Origin: an uncultured Clostridium sp.
Lineage (GTDB): Bacteria > Bacillota > Clostridia > Lachnospirales > Lachnospiraceae
Reading direction: 5' to 3'
Assembly (NCBI GenBank): GCA_945946715.1
Contig: CAMEWU010000076.1
Coordinates: forward strand, 1 to 9,841
Length of the DNA stretch: 9,841 nt
The position numbers and the translations under genes are program-made. Shown here piece by piece: positions 1 to 6,881 of this stretch. The first letter of the stretch is position 1. The number at the start of each line of letters is the position of its first letter. Below the pieces are notes generated by a model that saw nothing but the letters and a program-made list of their open reading frames with translations, ran no database searches and was not told the origin of the DNA.

Positions 1-2
1 AT

Positions 3-509
3 CAGGGGTTAAAGGCGAATATTTTTCGGATTGGTAATCTGACTTGGAGAATGAAGGATGGTAAGTTCCAGAAAAACTCTCAAGACAATGGATTTTTAGA
101 CCGGTGCAGAGGTTTGTTTAAGCTTGGTATGTATAGTAGTGAATTGGCTGCATATCCTATTGATTTTACAGCGGTTGATGAGTGTGCAGATGCCTATGTG
201 CGTCTGGCATTGCATAATAGGGTGAACAATATTTACAATTTGTATAATCCGAATGTATTTTATTTGGAAAGCTTATGTAATAAGATGTTATTACATGTAA
301 AACGAGTGCCAAAAGAAGTATTTGAACGGAGTTTGAAGGAGCGAATTCAGGATAAGGAAATCGCTGTACTGTCTTTCTATAATACCATAGCCAGTTCCTC
401 TAAGAATGTACCAATAAGCAATGAGTTTACGGTAAATGAATTAAAGAAGCTGGGATTCAAATGGTCGAAGATTAATCTTCGCTATCTGAATTATTTGAAA
501 ACATTATAA
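3..509 (+). CDS. Thioester-reductase (R) domain, C-terminal end of an NRPS-like protein; 5' part outside window
   Basis: The reading frame is open back to the first bases of the window, so the ATG at 51 is an internal methionine and the gene starts outside. The first visible residues read QGLKANIFRIGNLTWRMKDG, close to the conserved 'G..ANI.R.GNLTGR..DG.FQ.N...N.F' stretch of NAD(P)H-dependent thioester reductase domains (extended-SDR, NAD_binding_4 type). It continues with 'YPIDFTAVDECADAYVRLAL', then 'NNIYNLYNPN', and ends with 'ELKKLGFKWSKIN.RYL', all in the order usual for the end of clostridial NRPS R domains. Such domains release the peptide from the carrier protein as an aldehyde or alcohol. 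The nucleotide-binding GxxGxxG and catalytic Tyr/Lys lie upstream and cannot be checked. The Trp in GNLTWR replaces the more usual Gly. An independent carboxylate reductase or other extended SDR is possible. No terminator is seen in the 72 nt before the next gene. Confidence 0.78.
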   Translation, partial: QGLKANIFRIGNLTWRMKDGKFQKNSQDNGFLDRCRGLFKLGMYSSELAAYPIDFTAVDECADAYVRLALHNRVNNIYNLYNPNVFYLESLCNKMLLHVKRVPKEVFERSLKERIQDKEIAVLSFYNTIASSSKNVPISNEFTVNELKKLGFKWSKINLRYLNYLKTL

Positions 510-581
510 TTAGGCGCAGGACGAAAGACAGCATTAAAATTTGCAGAGGCGAGTTTGAAAACATAAGAAGGGATAACCGGA

Positions 582-3557
582 ATGAAGATAGGAATTGATA
601 TCGGTTCAACAACGATAAAGTGTGTTGTGCTGGATGATCAGGGAGCAATTATACATAAAAGCTATGAACGGCATTTTGCCATGATAACAGAAAAGACCCA
701 GGAAGTGATTCAGGGGTTGATTGAACAGTTTCAGATAACCGAACCGGTGGTTTGTGCCATTTCCGGCTCGGCAGGTATGGGACTGGCAGAGCGGGCGAAT
801 ATTCCATTTGTACAGGAAGTATATGCCACAAAGGTTGCTATGAATCATCGCCTGCCGGAGGCAGATGTAGTAATTGAATTAGGTGGTGAAGATGCTAAGA
901 TTCTGTTTCTTCAGGGAAATCTGGAAGTTCGGATGAATGGTACCTGTGCCGGAGGTACAGGAGCATTTGCAGACCAGATGGCAAGCCTGATGCAGATTAC
1001 CGTTGATGAAATGAATGAACTGGCAAAGCAACATGAGAAGATTTATTCCATTGCTTCCCGTTGTGGTGTATTTGCAAAAACGGACATACAGCCATTATTA
1101 AATCAGGGAGCAAGAAAAGAGGATATTTCGGCAAGTATCTTTTATGCCATTGTAAACCAGACAATTACCGGTCTGGCACAGGGACATCCTATCAAGGGTA
1201 ATATTGTCTATCTGGGAGGTCCGTTAACCTTCATGTCAGAGTTGCGGAACAGCTTTGACAAGACCTTGAATTGTAAGGGGATTTGTCCCGAGGATTCTCT
1301 GCATTTTGTGGCCTTAGGTGCTGCATACTATGCAGAAGAGACTGTGGATTTGAATCAAGCATTAATAAAGATTGGAGAACAGGCAGATTTTGTAACGGAA
1401 TCTGCCTTGCAGCCGTTGTTTCGGAATCAGGAGGAATATGAAGCATTTACTGCCCGGCATCAGGAACATCAGGTGCCTCGTAAGGAAGGCATGGAATATC
1501 ATGGAGATGCCTATTTGGGAATTGATTCCGGTTCTACTACGTTGAAGGTAATCCTGACAGATGACGAAGGTTCTATCCTGTTTTCCAAATATCAATCCAA
1601 TCAGGGAAAACCAATTGATGTAGTACGGGACACGTTGATTGAAATGTATGAACAATATCCGGATGTTCATATTGTTTCCGGTGCAGTGACCGGATATGGT
1701 GAAGATATGATACGAAACGCATTGGGTGTGGATGTTGGCGTAGTTGAGACGGTTGCACATTTTACAGCAGCAAAATATTTTATGCCGGATGTGGAATTCA
1801 TCATTGATATTGGCGGACAGGATATGAAATGCTTCAAAATCCGCAACGGTGCCATCGATAACATTTTCTTAAATGAGGCCTGTTCCTCCGGTTGTGGTTC
1901 TTTTCTTCAAACCTTTGCAAGCTCTTTGGGATATCCCATTGATGAATTTGCAAAGCTTGGACTGTTTGGCGACAATCCGGTGGATTTGGGTTCTCGTTGT
2001 ACCGTATTTATGAACTCCTCTGTAAAGCAGGCACAGAAGGAAGGCGTAACGGTAGAAAATATTTCTGCCGGACTTTCTATCAGTGTTGTTAAAAATGCTC
2101 TGTATAAGGTTATTCGGGTACATTCTGCAGAGGAATTGGGAAAGAAAATCGTTGTACAGGGAGGTACCTTCTTAAATGATGCGGTACTTCGCGCATTTGA
2201 ACAGGAAATGGGTGTAGATGTAATTCGCCCGGATATTGCAGGGATGATGGGGGCTTATGGAGCTGCCTTATATGCAAAGCAGATGAAGGAGCATGAAAAA
2301 CAATATTCGAAGTCAATGGGAGAACAGGAAGCTGCAGCGACCAAGGATAGCGATATTCTGAATTATGAGGAATTGAAGGAATTTACCTATTCCATTAAGA
2401 GTGTTACCTGTAACGGTTGTAATAATCACTGTCAGTTAACGGTAAATGATTTTGGAAACGGACGGCGATTCATTGGTGGAAACCGTTGTGAAAAACCGGT
2501 AACCAATCAGGCACAGGATGATTCCCTGAACCTGTATGAATATAAGTTAAAGCTGTTGGCCGGGTATGAACCGGGTAATGGCACCAGAGGAGTCATCGGT
2601 CTGCCAATGGGATTGAATATGTATGAAATGTATCCGTTTTGGCACGCCTTTTTCACCAGTCTGGGTTATCAGGTGAAAATGTCCGGTTTCTCCAATCGGA
2701 AGCTGTACCTGAAAGGACAAGGGACCATTCCTTCTGATACGGTATGTTTCCCGGCGAAGATGATGCACGGACATATCCAACAGTTAATCGAAATGGGAGT
2801 AGATGCCATTTTCTATCCTTGTATGACCTATAATTTTGATGAAAAGAAGGGTGCAAACCATTATAATTGTGCAGTCATTGCCGGTTATCCGGAGGTAATT
2901 GAAGCCAATACCATTAATTTTGGTAATATAAGGTATATCAACGATTATGTGGGACCTCATGTAAAAAAGGAATTTCCGAAGCGGATTCATCAGGTATTAG
3001 AGAAACATTTGGGTTCTTTTACTAAAGTTGAGGTAAAACAGGCCTGTGAGAAGGCATATGCAGAATATGACAGCTATATGCAAAAGATTCGGGAAGAAGC
3101 ACAGCGTATCATTCAGCAGGCAAGAGAAGAAAAGAAAAAGATTATCGTACTTGCCGGACGACCATACCATGCAGATCCGGAAATCAATCATGGTATACAT
3201 AAGCTGATTGCTGCTTTAGGTTTTGCAGTGATTTCAGAAGATGCGGTAGCTTCGTTGGTTCCGAAATTCAAGGTGAATCTGCTGAATCAATGGACCTATC
3301 ATGCCAGACTGTTTTCGGCAGCTCAGTATGTAGCCACACAACCGGATATGTATCTGGTACATCTGGTTTCCTTTGGGTGTGGATTGGATGCAGTTACAAC
3401 AGATGAAGCAAGAAGTATTCTGGAGGATGCGGGAAAGCTGTATACACAGATAAAAATAGATGAAGTTACGAATCTGGGGGCTGTAAAAATTCGGCTTCGA
3501 AGCCTGATGGCAGCTATTGAACAGACAGAGGAAGGAACGAACTTACATGAACAATAA
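582..3557 (+). CDS. Double-activase (BcrAD/BadFG-type ASKHA) plus DUF2229 protein, 2-hydroxyacyl-CoA dehydratase activator family
   Basis: The 991-aa protein holds two ASKHA ATPase modules in series. Module 1 begins MKIGIDIGSTTIK (phosphate loop) and carries NGTCAGGTG (C122) and ASRCGVFAKTD (C161), the two cysteines that in HgdC-like activators bridge one [4Fe-4S] cluster across a dimer. Module 2 begins near residue 313 (GIDSGSTT) and carries NEACSSGCG (C434, C438) and GSRCTVF (C473). A linker has C610-x2-C613-x3-C617 and C636. From about 668 a DUF2229/COG3580-like part follows, with TVCFPAK (C722), FYPCMTY (C747) and a C-terminal 'IIVLAGRPYHADPEINHGI' domain. By family knowledge these proteins couple ATP hydrolysis to one-electron transfer to an iron-sulfur partner; the partner here is probably the next gene. 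An AAGAAGGG ribosome binding site ends 9 nt before the ATG. The usual HGD-D-like C-terminus is absent from this chain and encoded by the overlapping downstream gene. The substrate is unknown. Confidence 0.9.
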   Translation: MKIGIDIGSTTIKCVVLDDQGAIIHKSYERHFAMITEKTQEVIQGLIEQFQITEPVVCAISGSAGMGLAERANIPFVQEVYATKVAMNHRLPEADVVIELGGEDAKILFLQGNLEVRMNGTCAGGTGAFADQMASLMQITVDEMNELAKQHEKIYSIASRCGVFAKTDIQPLLNQGARKEDISASIFYAIVNQTITGLAQGHPIKGNIVYLGGPLTFMSELRNSFDKTLNCKGICPEDSLHFVALGAAYYAEETVDLNQALIKIGEQADFVTESALQPLFRNQEEYEAFTARHQEHQVPRKEGMEYHGDAYLGIDSGSTTLKVILTDDEGSILFSKYQSNQGKPIDVVRDTLIEMYEQYPDVHIVSGAVTGYGEDMIRNALGVDVGVVETVAHFTAAKYFMPDVEFIIDIGGQDMKCFKIRNGAIDNIFLNEACSSGCGSFLQTFASSLGYPIDEFAKLGLFGDNPVDLGSRCTVFMNSSVKQAQKEGVTVENISAGLSISVVKNALYKVIRVHSAEELGKKIVVQGGTFLNDAVLRAFEQEMGVDVIRPDIAGMMGAYGAALYAKQMKEHEKQYSKSMGEQEAAATKDSDILNYEELKEFTYSIKSVTCNGCNNHCQLTVNDFGNGRRFIGGNRCEKPVTNQAQDDSLNLYEYKLKLLAGYEPGNGTRGVIGLPMGLNMYEMYPFWHAFFTSLGYQVKMSGFSNRKLYLKGQGTIPSDTVCFPAKMMHGHIQQLIEMGVDAIFYPCMTYNFDEKKGANHYNCAVIAGYPEVIEANTINFGNIRYINDYVGPHVKKEFPKRIHQVLEKHLGSFTKVEVKQACEKAYAEYDSYMQKIREEAQRIIQQAREEKKKIIVLAGRPYHADPEINHGIHKLIAALGFAVISEDAVASLVPKFKVNLLNQWTYHARLFSAAQYVATQPDMYLVHLVSFGCGLDAVTTDEARSILEDAGKLYTQIKIDEVTNLGAVKIRLRSLMAAIEQTEEGTNLHEQ
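3527..3536 (+). promoter_or_regulatory. Ribosome binding site inside the activase gene, supports ATG 3547
   Basis: AGAGGAAGGA lies inside the last codons of the activase gene, with its last G 11 nt before ATG 3547. The spacing is a little long but usable. Its presence argues that the HGD-D-like gene is translated as a separate protein by reinitiation or coupling, rather than being a frameshifted tail of the activase. Confidence 0.5.
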
Positions 3558-4818
3558 GAATACCCACTACAAGGAACGGGTAAAATTTACATTAAAAATG
3601 AAAAAGGATTATACCATTCTGATTCCGGAAATGGCACCATTACATTTTCGCCTAATAGAACCTATCTTAAGCCGACAGGGCTTCCATATTGATTTAATGG
3701 GAGCAGAAGGGCCGGAGGTACTACAGAAAGGCTTGAAATATGTCCACAATGATATCTGTTATCCGGCATTATTAATTACAGGTCAGATGCTGACAGCTAT
3801 GGAAAGTGGAAAGTACGACCCCAATAAAGTTGCAATGGTAATTACACAGTCCGGTGGTGGCTGTCGGGATTCCAATTATATTCATTTGATGCGGAAGGCT
3901 TTTGAAAAGGCCGGTTATCCCAATGTACCTTTTATTTCTGCAAATATCTGGGGTTTGGAATTGAATAGCGGAATCAATCTGACACCAAGGACATTATTAA
4001 TGGCATTGGCAGGTATGATATATGGCGATATGATAATGATTGTCAGCAATCAGATACGTCCTTACGAAATAAATAAGGGAGATACAGATGCCATGATAGA
4101 CCGATGGATTGAGCGGTTGACTGCTACTTTTAAGAAGGGAAGAGGCTTTATGCCGAAAGCAATTGAGAAGAATCTTCATGCAATCGGTGAGGATTTTGCT
4201 TCTATCCCAATTCAGAAGGTTCCGAAGGTAAAAGTTGCAGTGGTAGGAGAACTGTTTTTAAAATATTCTGTACCGGGAAATAATCATTTGGAAGAATTTC
4301 TGGCGGAACAGGACTGCGAAGTGTTCATGCCTAGTATGCTTGGCTTTGGTGTATATAAAACCAACGGGGCTTTGGAGGATTTACGGCTTTATGGCGGAAA
4401 GCCATTGAAAAAGCTGGTTATGAATATAGTCATGAAATTCCTGTTCAAAGTGGAAGATATGTTGATTCGTAATATTGAGGTATTTGATCAGTTTACTGCA
4501 CCGGAGCGGGTAAATACATTAAAGGAACGGGCAGAAGGGGTTATCGGTATCGGAAACAGCATGGGTGAAGGCTGGTATCTGGCAGCAGAGATGTTAGAAA
4601 TGGCAGACCATGGGTATGAGAATATCGTGTGTGTTCAGCCCTTTGGCTGTCTGCCGTGTCATGTATCCGTAAAGGGTATGATTAATAAGGTGCGCCGGAT
4701 TGACCCAAGAGTAAATGCAGTAGATATTGAATATGATCCGGGGGCAACAAAAGTCAATCAGGAAAACCGGATTAAACTGATGCTGGCAGTTGCAAAGGAA
4801 CATCTGAGTGAAAATTAG
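3547..4818 (+). CDS. COG3581 / HGD-D-like 2-hydroxyacyl-CoA dehydratase-related protein
   Basis: This 423-aa protein resembles the C-terminal module of fused activase-related proteins. Visible marks are 'ILIPEMAPLHFRLIEPIL' near the start, 'GLKYVHNDICYPALL' (C71), 'SGGGCRDSNY' (C106), 'GYPNVPFIS', and 'CVQPFGCLPCHVSVKGM' (C362, C368, C371) near the end. The cysteines are candidates for iron-sulfur ligands, as in the dehydratase subunits and double-cubane-cluster reductases that activases feed. I chose ATG 3547 because a purine-rich ribosome binding site precedes it and the homologous part begins only some 20 residues later; an in-frame TTG at 3517 would add ten residues. It overlaps the previous gene by 11 nt, so translational coupling and a complex of the two products are likely. 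Whether it is a true enzyme or an electron-transfer subunit cannot be told. Confidence 0.85.
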   Translation: MNNKNTHYKERVKFTLKMKKDYTILIPEMAPLHFRLIEPILSRQGFHIDLMGAEGPEVLQKGLKYVHNDICYPALLITGQMLTAMESGKYDPNKVAMVITQSGGGCRDSNYIHLMRKAFEKAGYPNVPFISANIWGLELNSGINLTPRTLLMALAGMIYGDMIMIVSNQIRPYEINKGDTDAMIDRWIERLTATFKKGRGFMPKAIEKNLHAIGEDFASIPIQKVPKVKVAVVGELFLKYSVPGNNHLEEFLAEQDCEVFMPSMLGFGVYKTNGALEDLRLYGGKPLKKLVMNIVMKFLFKVEDMLIRNIEVFDQFTAPERVNTLKERAEGVIGIGNSMGEGWYLAAEMLEMADHGYENIVCVQPFGCLPCHVSVKGMINKVRRIDPRVNAVDIEYDPGATKVNQENRIKLMLAVAKEHLSEN

Positions 4819-4835
4819 AGAAAGCATAATTTTCA
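4809..4835 (+). other. AT-rich perfect inverted repeat over the stop codon of the HGD-D-like gene
   Basis: TGAAAATTA (4809-4817) and TAATTTTCA (4827-4835) are perfect 9-bp inverted arms around a 9-nt loop, and the left arm contains part of the stop codon TAG at 4816-4818. No T-run follows, so it is not a standard terminator. It could be a weak transcript-processing or stabilising hairpin between the activase pair and the thioredoxin pair. The rest of the 127-nt gap to the thioredoxin gene shows only its ribosome binding site and no convincing promoter. Confidence 0.3.
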
Positions 4836-4945
4836 GGAGCAGTTGGCTTTCGGATTGAAAAGAAGTATAAAATAAGAGTAATTTCGGATACTAAAGATAA
4901 AGGCTTTTGTAATACTTAGACAGAAGCACGGGAAAGGAGAAGCAT

Positions 4946-5260
4946 ATGGCAGTGGTACATGTAACAACGGATAATTTTGAATCAGAGGTAATAAAGGCAG
5001 AACAACCTGTATTGGTAGATTTTTTTGCAACTTGGTGTGGACCTTGCCAGATGGTAGGTCCAATTTTCGAACAATTGTCAGAGGAAGTTCCAAATGTGAA
5101 ATTTGTAAAAGTAAATGTAGATGAAGAGACGGATATTGCCAGACAATACCGAGTAACTTCTATTCCAACTTTTGTGTTGATTAAGAAGGGACAGGCAGTG
5201 AAAACAGAGGTAGGTGCATTGCCAAAATCTGCTTTGTTAAAATTATTGGAACAGGCGTAA
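4946..5260 (+). CDS. trxA: Thioredoxin
   Basis: A 104-aa cytosolic disulfide reductase of normal thioredoxin length. The active site is W30-C31-G32-P33-C34 in 'VDFFATWCGPCQMVGP', with the buried acidic residue D25 ahead of it. The cis-proline is P74 in 'RVTSIPTF', and the fold closes with 'KGQAVKTEVGALPK'. No signal peptide or membrane segment is visible. A GGAAAGGAGA ribosome binding site ends 5 nt before the ATG. The thioredoxin reductase gene follows after 21 nt, so the pair is very likely co-transcribed and makes a complete NADPH-thioredoxin system. It lies 127 nt after the HGD-D-like gene; whether it shares that transcript is not clear from the sequence. Confidence 0.97.
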   Translation: MAVVHVTTDNFESEVIKAEQPVLVDFFATWCGPCQMVGPIFEQLSEEVPNVKFVKVNVDEETDIARQYRVTSIPTFVLIKKGQAVKTEVGALPKSALLKLLEQA

Positions 5261-5281
5261 AAGAAGGAAGGAACCAAGGAT

Positions 5282-6211
5282 ATGTATGATATCATTATCG
5301 TGGGGGCCGGAACTGCCGGAATGACAGCAGCAATTTACGGTAAGCGTGCCGGTAAGAAGGTGCTGCTTCTGGAAGAAGGAATCTACGGTGGACAAATCAT
5401 AAATACACCGGAGGTTGAAAACTATCCGGGAATTCAGAATATAACCGGGTTTCAATTTGCCATGAATCTGTATGAACAGGCAACCGGCTTGGGAGCAGAA
5501 CTGGAGACAGGAAAAGTGATTGATATTCAGAAGCAACTGTCGGGGACGTTGTCCCAATCGTTTTTTAAGGTGCGAACAGAAGAAGCTGAATTTGAAGCTA
5601 AAACTGTTATTTTAGCAACCGGAGCAAAGAATCGAAAACTGGGTCTGGAACAGGAAGAGGCATTGATAGGGAAAGGTGTATCTTATTGTGCTACTTGTGA
5701 CGGAGCATTTTATAGAAATAAGACGGTAGCGGTAGTCGGTGGTGGCAACACAGCCTTGGGTGATGCAGAATATCTATCCAACATGTGTAAACAGGTGTTT
5801 CTGATTCACCGCAGGGAGGAATTCCGGGGAGATGCCGGATTGGTAGAACAGTTAGAGAAAAAAGAGAATGTAATCCTAATCCGTAATGCAGTAGTAACGG
5901 AACTGATTGGAACTGATTATTTAGAACAGATACGCCTGGAAGATGTCAGAACTAAGGAACATAAGGAACTGGCAGTAGAAGGGTTGTTCGTAGCTGTGGG
6001 GCAGACACCGGAAAATCAGGCATTTGTGAATCTGGTACAATTAGATGAAAAGGGTTATGTAGTAGCAGGAGAAGATTGCAGAACCGAGACACCCGGTGTC
6101 TTTGTTGCAGGAGATTGCAGGACCAAGAATGTACGACAATTGACGACAGCAGCTGCAGATGGTGCGGTTGCGGCTTTAGCAGCTGTGGATTATCTGAATA
6201 CAGGGAAATGA
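5282..6211 (+). CDS. trxB: Thioredoxin reductase, NADPH type
   Basis: A 309-aa flavoprotein of the low-molecular-weight bacterial type that passes electrons from NADPH through FAD and a redox disulfide to thioredoxin. The FAD-binding GAGTAGM spans residues 8-14. The redox CATC is C136-A-T-C139 in 'GVSYCATCDGAF'. The NADPH domain shows VVGGGNTA (151-158) and HRREEFR (176-182), whose arginines normally grip the 2'-phosphate of NADPH. The second FAD motif is FVAGD at 274-278. These motifs separate it from clostridial ferredoxin-dependent flavin thioredoxin reductases, which lack an NADPH site. GGGNTA in place of the E. coli-like GGGDSA is, from memory, common in clostridial forms. The ATG at 5282 is preceded by GAAGGAAGG. 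A strong promoter for the next gene begins 20 nt after the stop. Confidence 0.97.
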   Translation: MYDIIIVGAGTAGMTAAIYGKRAGKKVLLLEEGIYGGQIINTPEVENYPGIQNITGFQFAMNLYEQATGLGAELETGKVIDIQKQLSGTLSQSFFKVRTEEAEFEAKTVILATGAKNRKLGLEQEEALIGKGVSYCATCDGAFYRNKTVAVVGGGNTALGDAEYLSNMCKQVFLIHRREEFRGDAGLVEQLEKKENVILIRNAVVTELIGTDYLEQIRLEDVRTKEHKELAVEGLFVAVGQTPENQAFVNLVQLDEKGYVVAGEDCRTETPGVFVAGDCRTKNVRQLTTAAADGAVAALAAVDYLNTGK

Positions 6212-6231
6212 AAGGATGAATCTGTAAATAA

Positions 6232-6260
6232 TTGACAGGTTATAATAAAATCTATATAAC
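6232..6260 (+). promoter_or_regulatory. Sigma-A type promoter of the YqeY-like gene
   Basis: A perfect -35 TTGACA (6232-6237) is separated by exactly 17 bp from -10 TATAAC (6255-6260). Transcription would begin near 6266-6268, giving a leader of only about 15 nt before ATG 6282, which still holds an AGGTGGAG ribosome binding site (6271-6278). An earlier TATAAT at 6241-6246 lacks a -35 at proper spacing. Confidence 0.8.
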
Positions 6261-6281
6261 AGAAAGGAAAAGGTGGAGAAC

Positions 6282-6719
6282 ATGAAATTAGAAACATTAC
6301 AAAAAGACATGATAGCAGCAATGAAGGCTAAGGATAAAGAACGAAAGGACAGCATTGCTTCTTTGGTTTCAGCGGTGAAGAAGGTTGGAATTGATAATGG
6401 ATGCCGGGATGATATTCCGGAGGATATGGTGAATCAGGTTATCCTAAAAGAAATTAAAAGTGTGAAAGAGCAGATTGATACCTGTCCTGCTGACAGAACA
6501 GATTTGCTGGAACAGTATCAGGCAAGATATCAGGTATTCCAGGAATATGCACCGGCTATGATGTCAGAAGCAGAGGTAGAAGCATTCCTGACTGAAAAGT
6601 TCGCTGAGGTACTGGCAACCAAGAATAAGGGACAGGTAATGAAAGCAGTTATGCCGGAATTGAAAGGCAAGGCAGACGGAAAAGTAATTAATCAGGTAGT
6701 GGCAAAGTTGTGTCAATAA
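6282..6719 (+). CDS. yqeY: GatB/YqeY family protein
   Basis: A 145-aa soluble, mostly helical protein of about the usual YqeY length (near 150 aa). The start 'KLETLQKDMIAAMKAKDKER' followed by 'LVSAVKKVGID' is typical of YqeY proteins, which resemble the tRNA-binding tail domain of the GatB amidotransferase subunit. Further marks are 'YQVFQEYAPAMMSEAEVEAFL', 'NKGQVMKAVMPELKGKADGK' and a 'VINQVVAKL' end. Its function is not settled; a tRNA-related role is proposed only by similarity. I prefer ATG 6282 to the in-frame GTG at 6273, because the predicted transcription start would leave almost no leader for the GTG and because AGGTGGAG sits just before the ATG. The gene has its own promoter and terminator and so appears monocistronic. 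Confidence 0.9.
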   Translation: MKLETLQKDMIAAMKAKDKERKDSIASLVSAVKKVGIDNGCRDDIPEDMVNQVILKEIKSVKEQIDTCPADRTDLLEQYQARYQVFQEYAPAMMSEAEVEAFLTEKFAEVLATKNKGQVMKAVMPELKGKADGKVINQVVAKLCQ

Positions 6720-6744
6720 TATATAAGCAGAATATATAGAAAAT

Positions 6745-6789
6745 GAGGTGCCCCTCAAAAGTCTGACTTTTAGGGTTGCCTCTTTTTTT
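6745..6789 (+). terminator. Rho-independent terminator after the YqeY-like gene
   Basis: GAGG at 6745-6748 pairs with CCTC at 6779-6782. The stem goes on through two G-U wobbles, three C-G pairs, and a final AAAAGT/ACTTTT block with one bulged C, closing on a CTG loop. Seven T residues follow at 6783-6789. It separates the YqeY unit from the PadR operon. Confidence 0.9.
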
Positions 6790-6829
6790 ATGTGGTGAAA
6801 AGAACTTTATAATATTTTATAAATACCAC

Positions 6830-6858
6830 TTGACACACAATACTATGTAATATATAGT
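6830..6858 (+). promoter_or_regulatory. Promoter of the PadR / DUF1700 / DUF4097 operon
   Basis: A -35 TTGACA (6830-6835) and a -10 TATAGT (6853-6858) are 17 bp apart. The predicted start near 6865 leaves a leader of about 17 nt with an ideal AAGGAGG (6868-6874) set 7 nt before ATG 6882. The spacer and -10 lie inside an inverted repeat, so the promoter looks built for repression. Confidence 0.8.
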
Positions 6859-6864
6859 ATTGTG
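6836..6864. promoter_or_regulatory. Inverted-repeat operator, probable PadR binding site
   Basis: CACAATACTAT (6836-6846) and ATAGTATTGTG (6854-6864) are perfect 11-bp inverted arms around a 7-bp spacer. The palindrome starts directly after the -35 and covers the whole spacer, the -10 and the region up to the start site. PadR-family dimers usually bind such AT-rich palindromes at their own promoter, so autorepression is a good inference. The sequence shows the repeat and its position; the identity of the binding protein is inferred. Confidence 0.75.
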
Positions 6865-6881
6865 CATAAGGAGGTATAAAC

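Noticed and set aside
51..53. ATG 51 as the start of a complete 152-aa gene
   Set aside because: The same frame is open to the window edge and the residues before it (ANIFRIGNLT) belong to the conserved domain, so the gene is 5'-truncated by the window. No ribosome binding site with proper spacing was accepted there.
606..3200. Several minus-strand open frames of 60-130 codons across the activase gene
   Set aside because: They are shadows of the strongly coding + strand, without ribosome binding sites or recognisable motifs.
3517..3546. TTG 3517 as start of the HGD-D-like gene
   Set aside because: It precedes the purine-rich ribosome binding site that fits ATG 3547, and the added residues have no resemblance to the domain.
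4855..4884. Possible trxA promoter TTGAAA-18-TAATTT
   Set aside because: Both boxes are weak and the region is generally AT-rich; nothing sets it apart from background, so it is not listed as a feature.
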